From a virus: a stretch of 32,510 nucleotides of DNA. Both the position numbers and the translations under genes were made by a program. Under the pieces are notes generated by a model, which had not been told where the DNA came from, searched no databases, and saw nothing but the letters and a program-made list of their open reading frames with translations. How positions within the stretch are numbered: the stretch's first letter is position 1; the number at the start of each line of letters is the position of its first letter. This document shows, piece after piece, positions 14,180 to 22,325 of the stretch. The stretch spans positions 1 to 32,510 of IMG/VR virus record IMGVR_UViG_3300032215_000306; one strand, 5' to 3'.

Positions 14180-14433
14180 TTCTTGAACCAGACACAATTG
14201 AAATAATAGCGCATACTATTAAAATGGGTGATGTTGAAGACCCAGATTTATTTGTAGCCCAACCTATTTGGGAATGGCAACAAACAGAAGAAGGACAATG
14301 GATTATGCAAAATAGTAATCCTACTCCTCTTTGGAAAAGACATGTTGACCCTGCAATATATGGGCAGTCATATACGATACATGCCTTTTTAAAATCAAAA
14401 GATTATGTATTTTGGAATTTAAAATTTAAATGA
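14176..14433 (+). CDS. Hypothetical protein (85 aa)
   Basis: The 85-residue acidic product is coupled to ThyA upstream and to the epimerase gene downstream by ATGA overlaps. It begins MILEPDTIEIIAHTIKMGDV and has aromatic-rich segments (PIWEWQQTEEGQWIMQ, DYVFWNLKF). Those suit a small beta-rich domain. There is no catalytic motif and no membrane segment. The family is not recognised with confidence. Confidence 0.72.
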   Translation: MILEPDTIEIIAHTIKMGDVEDPDLFVAQPIWEWQQTEEGQWIMQNSNPTPLWKRHVDPAIYGQSYTIHAFLKSKDYVFWNLKFK

Positions 14434-15422
14434 ACATATTAGTAACAGGCGGATTAGGATTGATTGGACATCATGTAGTTAACCGACTACAGGATCAAGG
14501 TCATATTGTATCTATTATGGATACAGTAACAAACTATGGCATCATTCCTGAGACTGAACTTAATCATTTGATTGAACAAAGAATTAAAAAAATCAAGTTA
14601 GATGGATATTACAAATATGATGTAAGTGACCGAGAAAAAGTCAACAAAGTATTTGATATTGAACAACCTGAAATTGTTATTCACATGGCTAGTTTTCCTA
14701 GACAAAAAGTAGTTAATGCTAATCCTGCATTGGGTAGTAGGGTAATGAGTGAGGGATTGTTAAATCTTTTAGAAGCAAGTAATGCATATGATGTGCGTAA
14801 GTTTATCTATATCAGCAGTTCAATGGTATATGGTGACTTTACTAATGATGTTAAAGAGGATGCTATTTGTAAGCCGCAAGGTCAATATGGAATTATGAAA
14901 CTAGCAGGTGAATGGTTAGTTAGAGATTATACTCGCCGTACTAATCTTACACATACTATAATTCGCCCTAGCGCAGTATATGGTCCGCTTGATGTTGAAG
15001 ATAGAGTTATAAGCAAATTTTTATTAACCGCAATGCGTGGTGGAATACTTAAGGTTAATGGAAGCACAGAAACATTAGATTTTACATACGTTGACGATGC
15101 CGCAGATGGTATTGTTGCCGCGGCTCTGAGTGATAATACTGACAACAAAACATACAATATCACAAAGAGCCATGCAGTTACTTTGTATGAAGCCGCACAA
15201 ATGGCTGTTAAACTAGCAGGAAAAGGTACAATTGAATTGCGTGAAAAGGATGCAGACTTCCCTAGCAGGGGTGCATTAGATATCACAGCCGCTAAAACTG
15301 ATTTCAATTTTGCCCCTAAAGTTGATGTTGCTGAAGGATTTGCAAATTATTATAATTGGTTAACTAATGATTCATATTTCAAAGATAAATATATGAATGT
15401 GGATCCTATCATATCTTCCTGA
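14430..15422 (+). CDS. NAD-dependent sugar epimerase/dehydratase (extended SDR)
   Basis: The 330-residue product is an extended short-chain dehydrogenase. It has the N-terminal TGGLGLIG dinucleotide motif (6-13), YISSSMVYG (127-135) with the catalytic Ser/Thr, the YGIMK catalytic Tyr-Lys pair (Y153, K157) and IRPSAVYGP downstream. This family interconverts or dehydrates nucleotide sugars (UDP-glucose 4-epimerase, dTDP-glucose dehydratase and relatives). The exact substrate cannot be read. Such genes are common auxiliary metabolic genes in T4-like phages, usually linked to envelope or virion sugar modification. It could supply a sugar for the glycosyltransferase at 4831. Its 3' end contains a promoter box for the next gene. 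Confidence 0.9.
   Translation: MNILVTGGLGLIGHHVVNRLQDQGHIVSIMDTVTNYGIIPETELNHLIEQRIKKIKLDGYYKYDVSDREKVNKVFDIEQPEIVIHMASFPRQKVVNANPALGSRVMSEGLLNLLEASNAYDVRKFIYISSSMVYGDFTNDVKEDAICKPQGQYGIMKLAGEWLVRDYTRRTNLTHTIIRPSAVYGPLDVEDRVISKFLLTAMRGGILKVNGSTETLDFTYVDDAADGIVAAALSDNTDNKTYNITKSHAVTLYEAAQMAVKLAGKGTIELREKDADFPSRGALDITAAKTDFNFAPKVDVAEGFANYYNWLTNDSYFKDKYMNVDPIISS
15384..15391 (+). promoter_or_regulatory. Late-type promoter box GATAAATA inside the epimerase gene
   Basis: The box ends five bases before the ATG at 15397, the same spacing as at 4073. No ribosome-binding site lies between. It would give leaderless late expression of the probable spanin gene. Confidence 0.6.
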
Positions 15423-15909
15423 CTTTGTTACTCATGCAATCTTTTTTGTAGGGGTTGTGGGTACGGTAGCCGGATTTGTTTTAGGCTTTATTCCTTTTAT
15501 TAAGCTATACCAATTACCCATACAAATTATAAGTATACTACTATTAAGCCTAGGTTTATATTTAGAAGGTGGGTTAGCTGACCAAGCAATTTGGCAGCTT
15601 AAGGTTAAAGACCTAGAAGCTAAAATTGCTAAAGCAGAAGTAGAATCACAGAAGGTAACTACTGAGGTTGTTACTAAAATACTTACTAAAAAACAAATCA
15701 TAAAAGAAAAGGGTGAGGATATAGTACAATACATTGATAGAGAAATCGTCAAGTATGACAACACCTGTCCTATACCTGTTGAAGTAATAAAGTCGCATAA
15801 TGCGGCCGCATTAAACAATACCAGTATATTAAAGAATGATTTAGTAGTACCTACAGATTTACATAATCAATTGGCTACACCACCTATGATATTGGCGCCA
15901 AAGAAATGA
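15397..15909 (+). CDS. Probable inner-membrane spanin (Rz-like)
   Basis: The 170-residue product has two hydrophobic segments (about 12-34 and 40-57), then a charged helical coiled coil (about 62-115) and a Pro/Asn-rich C-terminal part. The next gene encodes an outer-membrane lipoprotein and starts four bases before this gene ends. A membrane-anchored coiled-coil protein coupled to a small lipoprotein is the classic two-component spanin layout, which fuses inner and outer membranes at lysis. Two transmembrane segments instead of one are unusual for an Rz protein, so a holin-like role or a fused function is possible. Its start overlaps the epimerase gene by 26 bases. Confidence 0.7.
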   Translation: MWILSYLPDFVTHAIFFVGVVGTVAGFVLGFIPFIKLYQLPIQIISILLLSLGLYLEGGLADQAIWQLKVKDLEAKIAKAEVESQKVTTEVVTKILTKKQIIKEKGEDIVQYIDREIVKYDNTCPIPVEVIKSHNAAALNNTSILKNDLVVPTDLHNQLATPPMILAPKK

Positions 15910-16178
15910 AAAAACTACTACTATTATCGGTAATCTTTTTGTCAGCGTGTACTACAGTGGTACCAGTTGTGCAAAAATTCCCTGAATTACCTACTGAATT
16001 GTCACAAACATGCAAACCATTGCAAACTATTGAAGGTGAGACAACTACATTAAGCAAGTTAATGGAAACTGTAGCTAAAAATTACGGCACTAGACATGAA
16101 TGTTCAGCACAATTGGAAGCTATATTAGAGTGGTATAATAAACAAAAGCAGATTTTTGACCAAACGAATTCTCAATAA
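15906..16178 (+). CDS. Probable outer-membrane spanin lipoprotein (Rz1-like)
   Basis: The 90-residue product has a lipoprotein signal peptide with lipobox LSAC (Cys15 after processing), then a Pro-containing segment (KFPELPTEL) and a helical C-terminal half with two Cys. The Thr after the Cys favours outer-membrane rather than inner-membrane retention, by the usual +2 rule. Coupling to the upstream membrane coiled-coil gene makes an o-spanin role likely. Compared with lambda Rz1 it is longer and less Pro-rich, so the assignment is by architecture and not sequence. Confidence 0.72.
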   Translation: MKKLLLLSVIFLSACTTVVPVVQKFPELPTELSQTCKPLQTIEGETTTLSKLMETVAKNYGTRHECSAQLEAILEWYNKQKQIFDQTNSQ

Positions 16179-16190
16179 TCCTAAAATAGT

Positions 16191-16198
16191 GATAAATA
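16191..16198 (+). promoter_or_regulatory. Late-type promoter box GATAAATA
   Basis: The box lies 18 bases before the ATG at 16217 and would give a short leader with AGGA at a usable distance. A second GATAAATA copy overlaps the ATG itself (16210-16217) and is too close to act for this start. Confidence 0.62.
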
Positions 16199-16216
16199 TA
16201 CTATACTAGGATAAAT

Positions 16217-16981
16217 ATGTCTCAGAAAACAATCAATACAAGTAGCTTGCTAAACGCTGTAACGGGTGACCCCTTACTTGCAAATTTATTGGCTTTAGAC
16301 CCTACGGCTAATGTAGCTAACGCAAACGCACAGTTCTCTGGTAATATAAATATTACCAACAATCTATACATCAATAATGTACCATCAGTCATAGAAAATC
16401 CGACTGCAAAGATGTTAACGTTTGATACAAGCGTAGTTGGACCATATGGTAACCAAGAATATATTAATATAGGTGCTACTCCTAACGACGGAGAAGGTGA
16501 CCCATTACGTGTAGCATTTGGTAAGATTAACAATAACTTTAGTAATCTTTTCTTTGTTACTACTAATACATATACAACTTATACGGTTGGATTAGAAGCT
16601 AATCAAGTGTTAGTTGAAATTCCTGTTACAAGTTTTACTCAGGGTAATTTTCAAATTCGCAGTAGTGATACAACAAGTGCTGACAGCCAAAATATCATTC
16701 TCTCAGCACAAATTACAAATAACAACTTAGATGTTAAATATACTGGTTATGGCACTACATTTTCAGGTAATGCACTAACACGCTATGCTATGGATGTTTT
16801 TGATGGTAATGTTAGAGTATTAGCAAGTCCTATAGTAAATGATGTTCTATTACATTTTATTGCTTCTCAGGTAACATTTATCGGTAATACAGTTGGTGGA
16901 TTAAATCTACAACTAGACGGATACATTGACAGCGATATGGCTACAGAAGATTTAGCGTTCGACATATCAACAGAACAATAA
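16217..16981 (+). CDS. Virion structural protein (tail/baseplate-like)
   Basis: The 254-residue product has an Asn/Thr/Ser-rich N-terminus and a motif, INIGATPNDGEGDPLRVAFG followed by KINNNFSNLF (about residues 83-112), of a kind widespread in phage tail-fibre and baseplate proteins. The rest is predicted beta-rich with repeated short strands and no catalytic motif. It follows a late-type promoter, as expected of a structural gene, and lies just before two internal-head-like proteins and the terminase. I infer a late virion protein, most likely tail or baseplate associated. Confidence 0.75.
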   Translation: MSQKTINTSSLLNAVTGDPLLANLLALDPTANVANANAQFSGNINITNNLYINNVPSVIENPTAKMLTFDTSVVGPYGNQEYINIGATPNDGEGDPLRVAFGKINNNFSNLFFVTTNTYTTYTVGLEANQVLVEIPVTSFTQGNFQIRSSDTTSADSQNIILSAQITNNNLDVKYTGYGTTFSGNALTRYAMDVFDGNVRVLASPIVNDVLLHFIASQVTFIGNTVGGLNLQLDGYIDSDMATEDLAFDISTEQ

Positions 16982-16990
16982 AGGTTTATA

Positions 16991-17362
16991 ATGAGAGCGA
17001 AAGAATTCATAACTGAGCAAAATAATTTACCTGACAGGATCGCTAAACCATTGCCGGCTACATGGGTAATACCAGAATTACAAAATCAAAATGCATATTT
17101 GCAATATAGATTTAGCGTAGCGTTAGCAGGGGCAAAGGCTGTTAGAAATGGGGACATATCTAGAATGGATAAAGAATCTGTTTGGGGAGAAAATCAGGTA
17201 GTATCCGGCTATATGAATCCAGAGGCAGAAGAAGATATTGATTTTGCTTTGGGAGAAATGGGCCTTAAAGGTAAAAAATTAGTTACTAGTAAAACAAGTC
17301 AAGAAACACCTGATACTGGTATAGTTAGTCCACTAAAAGGATTCAAAGGATATCCAAAATGA
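16991..17362 (+). CDS. Putative internal head protein, paralog 1
   Basis: The 123-residue product begins MRAKEFITE, which resembles the capsid-targeting start of T4 internal proteins (IPIII starts MKTYQEFIAE). FITE ends in the (L/I)xE pattern cut by the T4 gp21 prohead protease. The C-terminus, VSPLKGFKGYPK, closely matches that of the next gene (VSPVKPFKGYKRK), so the two are paralogs. Similar short proteins with MRAxEF starts are common in aquatic T4-like phages. The predicted role is packaging into the head and possibly injection with the DNA, but no experiment supports this for this family. It overlaps the next gene by four bases. Confidence 0.75.
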   Translation: MRAKEFITEQNNLPDRIAKPLPATWVIPELQNQNAYLQYRFSVALAGAKAVRNGDISRMDKESVWGENQVVSGYMNPEAEEDIDFALGEMGLKGKKLVTSKTSQETPDTGIVSPLKGFKGYPK

Positions 17363-17748
17363 GAGCCAATGAATTTTTAAATGAAGGCAAAGCTGGTTCA
17401 AATTCTGGTGGTAAAATAGGTAAACTGCACCATGAGCAAGAGGCAACAATGCCTAAGGCACATAAATTTGCAGGCACTGCTGATAGAATCTATGATTTAA
17501 ATCGTGCTATGATGGCAGTAGCATCCAGTGACGGTAAAAAATTTACACATGACCCGACTGAAGAATCATGGATTGGCCGTAGCAATATGGCTGCACCTTA
17601 TACTGAAACTGAACACGATATGTTACATCATGCTTATAAAGCAATTGGCATGAACATTGATGATGCCGTTAATAGTCACGGCGCAGAACCAGATTCTACA
17701 CATAGAGTAAGTCCAGTTAAACCATTTAAGGGCTACAAAAGAAAATAA
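17359..17748 (+). CDS. Putative internal head protein, paralog 2
   Basis: The 129-residue product begins MRANEFLNE, with the same (F/L)xE-type site after residue 9 as its upstream paralog. It contains a Gly/His-rich segment (GGKIGKLHHEQEA), helices in the middle and the shared C-terminal tail VSPVKPFKGYKRK. The two genes overlap and were presumably formed by tandem duplication followed by strong divergence in the middle. Internal position in the late region, just upstream of packaging genes, fits a virion protein. Function beyond that is unknown. Confidence 0.75.
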   Translation: MRANEFLNEGKAGSNSGGKIGKLHHEQEATMPKAHKFAGTADRIYDLNRAMMAVASSDGKKFTHDPTEESWIGRSNMAAPYTETEHDMLHHAYKAIGMNIDDAVNSHGAEPDSTHRVSPVKPFKGYKRK

Positions 17749-17751
17749 TTG

Positions 17752-17780
17752 TTGACATGTTATTGAGAATAAGTAATAAT
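17752..17780 (+). promoter_or_regulatory. Sigma70-type promoter
   Basis: TTGACA and AATAAT are 17 bases apart, in an AT-rich run where the -10 could shift by two bases. It would drive the methyltransferase gene at 17803. Confidence 0.6.
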
Positions 17781-17802
17781 ATACATTTAAGGATTACTCT
17801 CA

Positions 17803-18513
17803 ATGAAAGACATGATTGACATCAACCAAACTCTAGACCTAATTAAATTAAAATTCTACAACGAATGGTTATACACCGCTCATATTTACGATGAGGGTGT
17901 TAGTCAAATGCATGAAACATTGACTAAACAAGTTGTAGAAAAATATATTGACCCGTTAAATCTCCCTAAAAATAGTAAAATCTTAGATTTAGGTTGTGGT
18001 CCTGGATATTTCTTAGACGAAATGAAAACTAGGGGCTATACTGACACAATTGGTGTAACATTAAGTCCGGGCGATATTAAAACTTGTGAAGATAAAGGTC
18101 ATACAATTAAAAAATATGATTTAAGTTTTCTTCCACAAAAAGATGGTTACTATGATGAGTCAGTCAATTTTATCTTTCTACGCCAAGCACTAGAACATAG
18201 TCCTTATCCTATTTTTAGTTTAATGGAATACAATCGTGTTCTTACACAGTTTGGAAAAATTTACATTGAGGTTCCTGCTCCCGATTGTGAAAGACGCCAC
18301 GAGTATAACTTAAATCACTATAGTATTTTAGGTCAAAATCAATTAGCCGCATTGCTTCAACGCACTGGATTTAATATTGATAGATTTGAAACTTTTACAT
18401 TTGATGTGCAGTATCCAGTTGATGTTAACAACCCTGAAGGCGAAAAAATAACCGCTAAAGAAACTTTCTATTGTGTAGTTGCTACTAAGCAAAGACCATT
18501 AGATATTAAATAA
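17803..18513 (+). CDS. Class I SAM-dependent methyltransferase
   Basis: The 236-residue product has the SAM-binding motif I ILDLGCGPGYFL (about residues 60-71) after an amphipathic N-terminal helix region. A motif II/III-like strand (FIFLRQALEHSPYP) and a C-terminal beta pair (IYIEVPAPD, FYCVVATK) complete a Rossmann-type methyltransferase. The QALEH segment is typical of Methyltransf_11/25-type small-molecule or sugar methyltransferases rather than DNA methylases, which carry DPPY/NPPY-type motifs absent here. A virion or envelope-glycan substrate is possible. It follows a separate sigma70-type promoter. Confidence 0.88.
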   Translation: MKDMIDINQTLDLIKLKFYNEWLYTAHIYDEGVSQMHETLTKQVVEKYIDPLNLPKNSKILDLGCGPGYFLDEMKTRGYTDTIGVTLSPGDIKTCEDKGHTIKKYDLSFLPQKDGYYDESVNFIFLRQALEHSPYPIFSLMEYNRVLTQFGKIYIEVPAPDCERRHEYNLNHYSILGQNQLAALLQRTGFNIDRFETFTFDVQYPVDVNNPEGEKITAKETFYCVVATKQRPLDIK

Positions 18514-18520
18514 TATATAG

Positions 18521-18796
18521 ATGTTCGATCCATTCAATCAAGCTAAACTTCAATCAGCCTATTCTAAACTTAAGGATGTAAAAATCACTGAGAAGGATAT
18601 GACATTAGATGAATTAAAACGATTGAGTGGGTCTGGGCAAATCACAGGTGAAACCACTGCAACACCTAATAACGAACTTGCAGCCAAAAAACAACAATAT
18701 ATACGTGAGAACAATATTAAACCAGGTACACAAGAATGGTTTAAGGTAATGTTCGCTAAGCCACATCTTACAGGTGAAGACCCTTTTTCTAAATAG
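18521..18796 (+). CDS. Small protein upstream of terminase (91 aa)
   Basis: The 91-residue product is hydrophilic and helical. It has an N-terminal MFDPFNQAKLQSAYSKL segment and a C-terminal NIKPGTQEWFKVMFAKPHL segment linked by a Gly/Thr-rich stretch. It sits immediately before the large terminase gene, the position where a small terminase subunit (gp16 in T4) is usually found, but it is shorter than gp16 and I see no conclusive similarity. A small-terminase or packaging-related function is therefore only a hypothesis. Confidence 0.72.
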   Translation: MFDPFNQAKLQSAYSKLKDVKITEKDMTLDELKRLSGSGQITGETTATPNNELAAKKQQYIRENNIKPGTQEWFKVMFAKPHLTGEDPFSK

Positions 18797-18807
18797 TCGT
18801 AGTTTTC

Positions 18808-18815
18808 ACTAAATA
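18808..18815 (+). promoter_or_regulatory. Late-type promoter box ACTAAATA, leaderless geometry
   Basis: The box ends five bases before the terminase ATG and no ribosome-binding site lies between. The geometry repeats that at 4073 and 15384. The box is the weaker ACTAAATA variant. Confidence 0.5.
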
Positions 18816-18820
18816 GTGAT

Positions 18821-20377
18821 ATGGCTACAAATAATAACGCACCGTCACTAGTAAAGAATCCTTATACCAAAACAGTTTTTAAAACTGATAAAGAACTACA
18901 GGATTTTATAAAATGCTGTGACCCTGATACAGGTTATCTATACTTTATGGATAACTTCTTTATCATACAACACCCTACTAAAGGGAGTATGGTTTATCAT
19001 CCGTGGTCCTATCAAAAACGATTGATTGAAACCTATCATAACTATAGATTTTCAATTAGTTTGATGCCACGACAATCAGGTAAGTCTACGTCAGCGGCTG
19101 GTTACCTACTTTGGTATGCAATGTTTGTACCGGATAGCACAATCTTAGTTGCGGCACACAAATATACAGGTGCTCAGGAGATTATGCAACGTATACGTTA
19201 TGCATACGAAAACTGTCCTAACCATATTAAAGCAGGTGTAACAACATATAATAAAGGTTCACTAGACTTTGAAAACGGATCTCGTATTGTTAGTGCAACA
19301 ACTACTGAAAATACAGGTCGTGGTATGTCTATCACACTATTGTACTTAGATGAGTTTGCATTTGTTAGACCAAGTATCGCTAAAGAATTTTGGACATCTA
19401 TCACGCCAACACTATCAACTGGTGGTAAAGCTATTATCACTAGTACTCCAAACAGTGATGAGGATCAATTTGCTTATATTTGGAAAGGTGCTAACAAGAC
19501 CGAAGATGATTTTGGTAACACAACTGAATTAGGTATCAACGGTTTTAGAGCGTATCGTGCTTATTGGAATGAACAGCCTGGTCGTGATGAACAATGGGCT
19601 ACAGAAATGAAGGCACAGCTTGGTGAGGATCGTTTCAACCGAGAGATTGGTTGCGAATTTATTATTGCTGACGAAACACTGATTAATCCAAATACATTAC
19701 TAATGCTTGAGGGTACTGAACCCATAGACAGAGTGGGACAGATTCGTTGGTATAAGAAACCAACGAAGGGTAATATTTACTGTGTGGGACTAGATCCAAG
19801 TTTAGGTACAGGTGGTGACCCTGCTGGTATACAAATTTTTGAAGCTAACACATTACATCAGGTAGGTGAATGGAAGCATAACAAAACAGTTATCCCAGAC
19901 CAAATTAAATTAATAGCACAAATTAACAAATATATTACTGACTGTACAGGGGAACCTAATAGTTTGTACTACAGTATAGAAAATAATAGCATAGGCGAAG
20001 CCGCATTAGTGTCACTAAATGAATATGGGGAAAATAACATACCTGGTATATTTATTAGTGAACCGGGTAAAAAACGCAAAGGTTTTAATACATCAAACAA
20101 AACAAAATTAGTAGCATGTGCAAAATTTAAAACATTACTTGAAAATAAAAAGATGAAGTTAAATAGTCGCAGTCTTATCAGTGAACTAAAGGCTTTTGTA
20201 GCACATGGCGGAAGTTATGCAGCCAAGATTGGGGATACTGATGATTTGATTATGGCAACATTACTTGTAGTTAGAATAATACAAGAGTTAGGTTCATATC
20301 ATTTAGAATTAGACAACTATGTACGTGACCATGAAGAATTTATTGCACCATTACCCTTCTTTGCCGTGATAAGCTAA
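18821..20377 (+). CDS. Large terminase subunit (gp17-like)
   Basis: The enzyme packages concatemeric DNA into proheads and cuts it. The 518-residue product has Walker A MPRQSGKST (82-90) and Walker B LLYLDEFA (173-180) with catalytic Glu178. A C-terminal RNase H-like nuclease domain carries three acidic residues: D325 in VGLDPS, E387 in YSIENN and D474/D475 in GDTDDLIMA. This spacing is that of T4 gp17 (610 residues), though the protein is about 90 residues shorter. It is the clearest evidence that the window is T4-like. Translation begins without a ribosome-binding site behind a late-type box. Confidence 0.96.
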   Translation: MATNNNAPSLVKNPYTKTVFKTDKELQDFIKCCDPDTGYLYFMDNFFIIQHPTKGSMVYHPWSYQKRLIETYHNYRFSISLMPRQSGKSTSAAGYLLWYAMFVPDSTILVAAHKYTGAQEIMQRIRYAYENCPNHIKAGVTTYNKGSLDFENGSRIVSATTTENTGRGMSITLLYLDEFAFVRPSIAKEFWTSITPTLSTGGKAIITSTPNSDEDQFAYIWKGANKTEDDFGNTTELGINGFRAYRAYWNEQPGRDEQWATEMKAQLGEDRFNREIGCEFIIADETLINPNTLLMLEGTEPIDRVGQIRWYKKPTKGNIYCVGLDPSLGTGGDPAGIQIFEANTLHQVGEWKHNKTVIPDQIKLIAQINKYITDCTGEPNSLYYSIENNSIGEAALVSLNEYGENNIPGIFISEPGKKRKGFNTSNKTKLVACAKFKTLLENKKMKLNSRSLISELKAFVAHGGSYAAKIGDTDDLIMATLLVVRIIQELGSYHLELDNYVRDHEEFIAPLPFFAVIS

Positions 20378-20383
20378 TACTTA

Positions 20384-20391
20384 GATAAATA
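20384..20391 (+). promoter_or_regulatory. Late-type promoter box GATAAATA, leaderless geometry
   Basis: The box ends four bases before the ATG at 20396, with no ribosome-binding site. It lies in the 18-base gap after the terminase stop. Confidence 0.6.
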
Positions 20392-20395
20392 CATT

Positions 20396-22270
20396 ATGCC
20401 AATTAATACAGAAACCCTAAACCGCAAGTTATACAATAAACTATCAAAGTACTCACCAAAACCAATGGATGCATCGGGTAAAGTAACACCTGTTGAAGAC
20501 GAAGCAGACGTTTTCAAATTTAAATTTACAATGAATGGTAAAGATTATGGTGATGTTTTTGCCACAGTAGATGATGAACGTAGGTTGATATTGTACTATG
20601 GCGATGATGTAGGTGATAGTCCAGAATCACCTACTCCAAATTTAGGATATAACGATACGTGGCTAGGGTTTGTAGAAGATTTAAAATCTTGGAAAACTAG
20701 AAACGGATTCAAAGGTTGGCAATTAAAAAATCAAGACCAATTAGCACCAGATATGGCTAGGAGAAATCACATGAAGAAAAAAGATAAGTTAGGTGAAGGA
20801 TATTACCCAATGGGTAAAAGAGCAAGCTACAGCGATGCTATCCCAACCATTAAAATGGTTATACAACATAGCCGTCAAATTGAAGAAGGTGAAAAGCGTT
20901 ACCGCAATATTTCTAAAATCTTTTTAGAAAATCAAGATGGTGAACGTTTCTTAGCTCCAACAATTAAACCAGGTATTGCCCGTGTCTATGCAAGACACAT
21001 TGCAGAAGGTGGCAAACCTCATGATGACCGTTGGAATCATATTGGTAGCTTATGTGAAGAATATCAAAAAATGGCAGGATTCGTTCGTGCTACCCGCGGA
21101 CAACAGTTTAATGAATCAACACAAAAATTAGTTGAAAGTGGTATCCAACACTATCAATCATTGCGTGAGTCACTAAGCAGAATGACAGGACATCGTGGAT
21201 ATAATTCATACTTTGATAGCTGGAGTCCACCGTTAATGGAAGATGATGCTGATACTAGTGTTGTTAACGAATTGTTTGTACAAGAAACATTGGATCCACG
21301 TATTGAATCAGTAATGCCAATACTATCTAAACTACACAAGACTGTAGCAGAGATGAAAGAAGTTGACCAGTTAGCTGAGTGGGCAGATAGCTTAGTTGAG
21401 TTTGCACAACATGACCACAATGATGACGGTGATGATAGTGAAGACGGTTCTCATTTAGATTTTTTATACAGCAGAAAATTTGATTTAGAATCAGAGTTGG
21501 ATTATGCTGACGAAGAAGATAAAGAACATATTCAATCAGAATTAGATGATATCAATGATGAAATTGAATCATTGGGTGGATTATCTGAAGATGATGGAAT
21601 GCAAAGTAATAACTCAGTTGGTATTCCTGAAAATTTTATTAGCATGTCTCCGCAAGCTGTAGCAGAAGGGCTTGATGATACACAACGTGCTAGACTGGAT
21701 GATTTGATTGACCAATATAGTGATTCAGTAGACCCTGATGCATATTATGGTCTTGATGATGAGTACCCAGATAGTGATGAAGTCATTGCTCAAATCAGAC
21801 AAGAGTTTGGTGATAAGATTGCTGACACGGTTGAAGCAGGTGCAAGCAAGATGCATTTCCCAAGACACGATAATACTTTTGACCACGACCCATTGCAAAG
21901 AAAAATGTCACCTAGAGTTACTAAATCAGGTAAGATTAACAGACAAGACAATGATTACATGAAGCGTGAAATCAAACGTAGAATGAATTACGCAAGTGGT
22001 GGGCCTAAGGGAGTGTTACCTGAAGATGAAATGGATGAAGGTATTCTTAGTGCAATTAAAAAAGTAGGTAAGACAGTACTTGATAAAGTTGCACCAGATG
22101 ATGATGAATTATTAAGACAACTTGACAGAGATGCTCACGGCGGAAAGATGCCCAATAGATATAATTCTGACAAAGAATCGGCTAAAAAATATCCAGCAGA
22201 TAGTTGGAAGGTAAAAGTTGATGAAGGTCAAGAGGACTTAAACACAATCAAACGATTATTGGGCAAATAA
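20396..22270 (+). CDS. Large acidic protein, likely virion-associated
   Basis: The 624-residue product begins with a beta-rich N-terminal domain (about 1-110). A conserved-looking helical domain with SYSDAIPTIKMVIQHSRQI, YRNISKIFLENQDGERF and GIARVYARHIAEGGKPHDDR segments (about 140-235) follows. The second half is very acidic, with long Asp/Glu-rich stretches and repeated (L/V)xEG-type sequences. I recognise the middle region as one seen in other T4-like phages of aquatic bacteria, annotated there only as hypothetical. Late-type promoter and place after terminase suggest a virion or head protein. It ends at a hairpin terminator. Confidence 0.8.
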   Translation: MPINTETLNRKLYNKLSKYSPKPMDASGKVTPVEDEADVFKFKFTMNGKDYGDVFATVDDERRLILYYGDDVGDSPESPTPNLGYNDTWLGFVEDLKSWKTRNGFKGWQLKNQDQLAPDMARRNHMKKKDKLGEGYYPMGKRASYSDAIPTIKMVIQHSRQIEEGEKRYRNISKIFLENQDGERFLAPTIKPGIARVYARHIAEGGKPHDDRWNHIGSLCEEYQKMAGFVRATRGQQFNESTQKLVESGIQHYQSLRESLSRMTGHRGYNSYFDSWSPPLMEDDADTSVVNELFVQETLDPRIESVMPILSKLHKTVAEMKEVDQLAEWADSLVEFAQHDHNDDGDDSEDGSHLDFLYSRKFDLESELDYADEEDKEHIQSELDDINDEIESLGGLSEDDGMQSNNSVGIPENFISMSPQAVAEGLDDTQRARLDDLIDQYSDSVDPDAYYGLDDEYPDSDEVIAQIRQEFGDKIADTVEAGASKMHFPRHDNTFDHDPLQRKMSPRVTKSGKINRQDNDYMKREIKRRMNYASGGPKGVLPEDEMDEGILSAIKKVGKTVLDKVAPDDDELLRQLDRDAHGGKMPNRYNSDKESAKKYPADSWKVKVDEGQEDLNTIKRLLGK

Positions 22271-22278
22271 GTTCACAA

Positions 22279-22303
22279 AAACCTCACTTAAAAGGTGAGG
22301 TTT
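22279..22303 (+). terminator. Hairpin terminator before the gp32 leader
   Basis: A 9-bp stem (AAACCTCAC with GTGAGGTTT), extendable by two pairs, follows the 20396 gene. The T-tract is short (TTT), so termination may be partial. Confidence 0.7.
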
Positions 22304-22314
22304 ACCATATTCGG

Positions 22315-22322
22315 CATAAATA
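22315..22322 (+). promoter_or_regulatory. Late-type promoter box CATAAATA
   Basis: It lies directly upstream of the sigma70-type promoter at 22326, giving the gp32 gene a potential early and late supply. Confidence 0.5.
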
Positions 22323-22325
22323 CTA

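Noticed and set aside
16210-16217. Second GATAAATA before the virion protein
   Set aside because: It overlaps the ATG itself and would start transcription inside the gene; the copy at 16191 is better placed.
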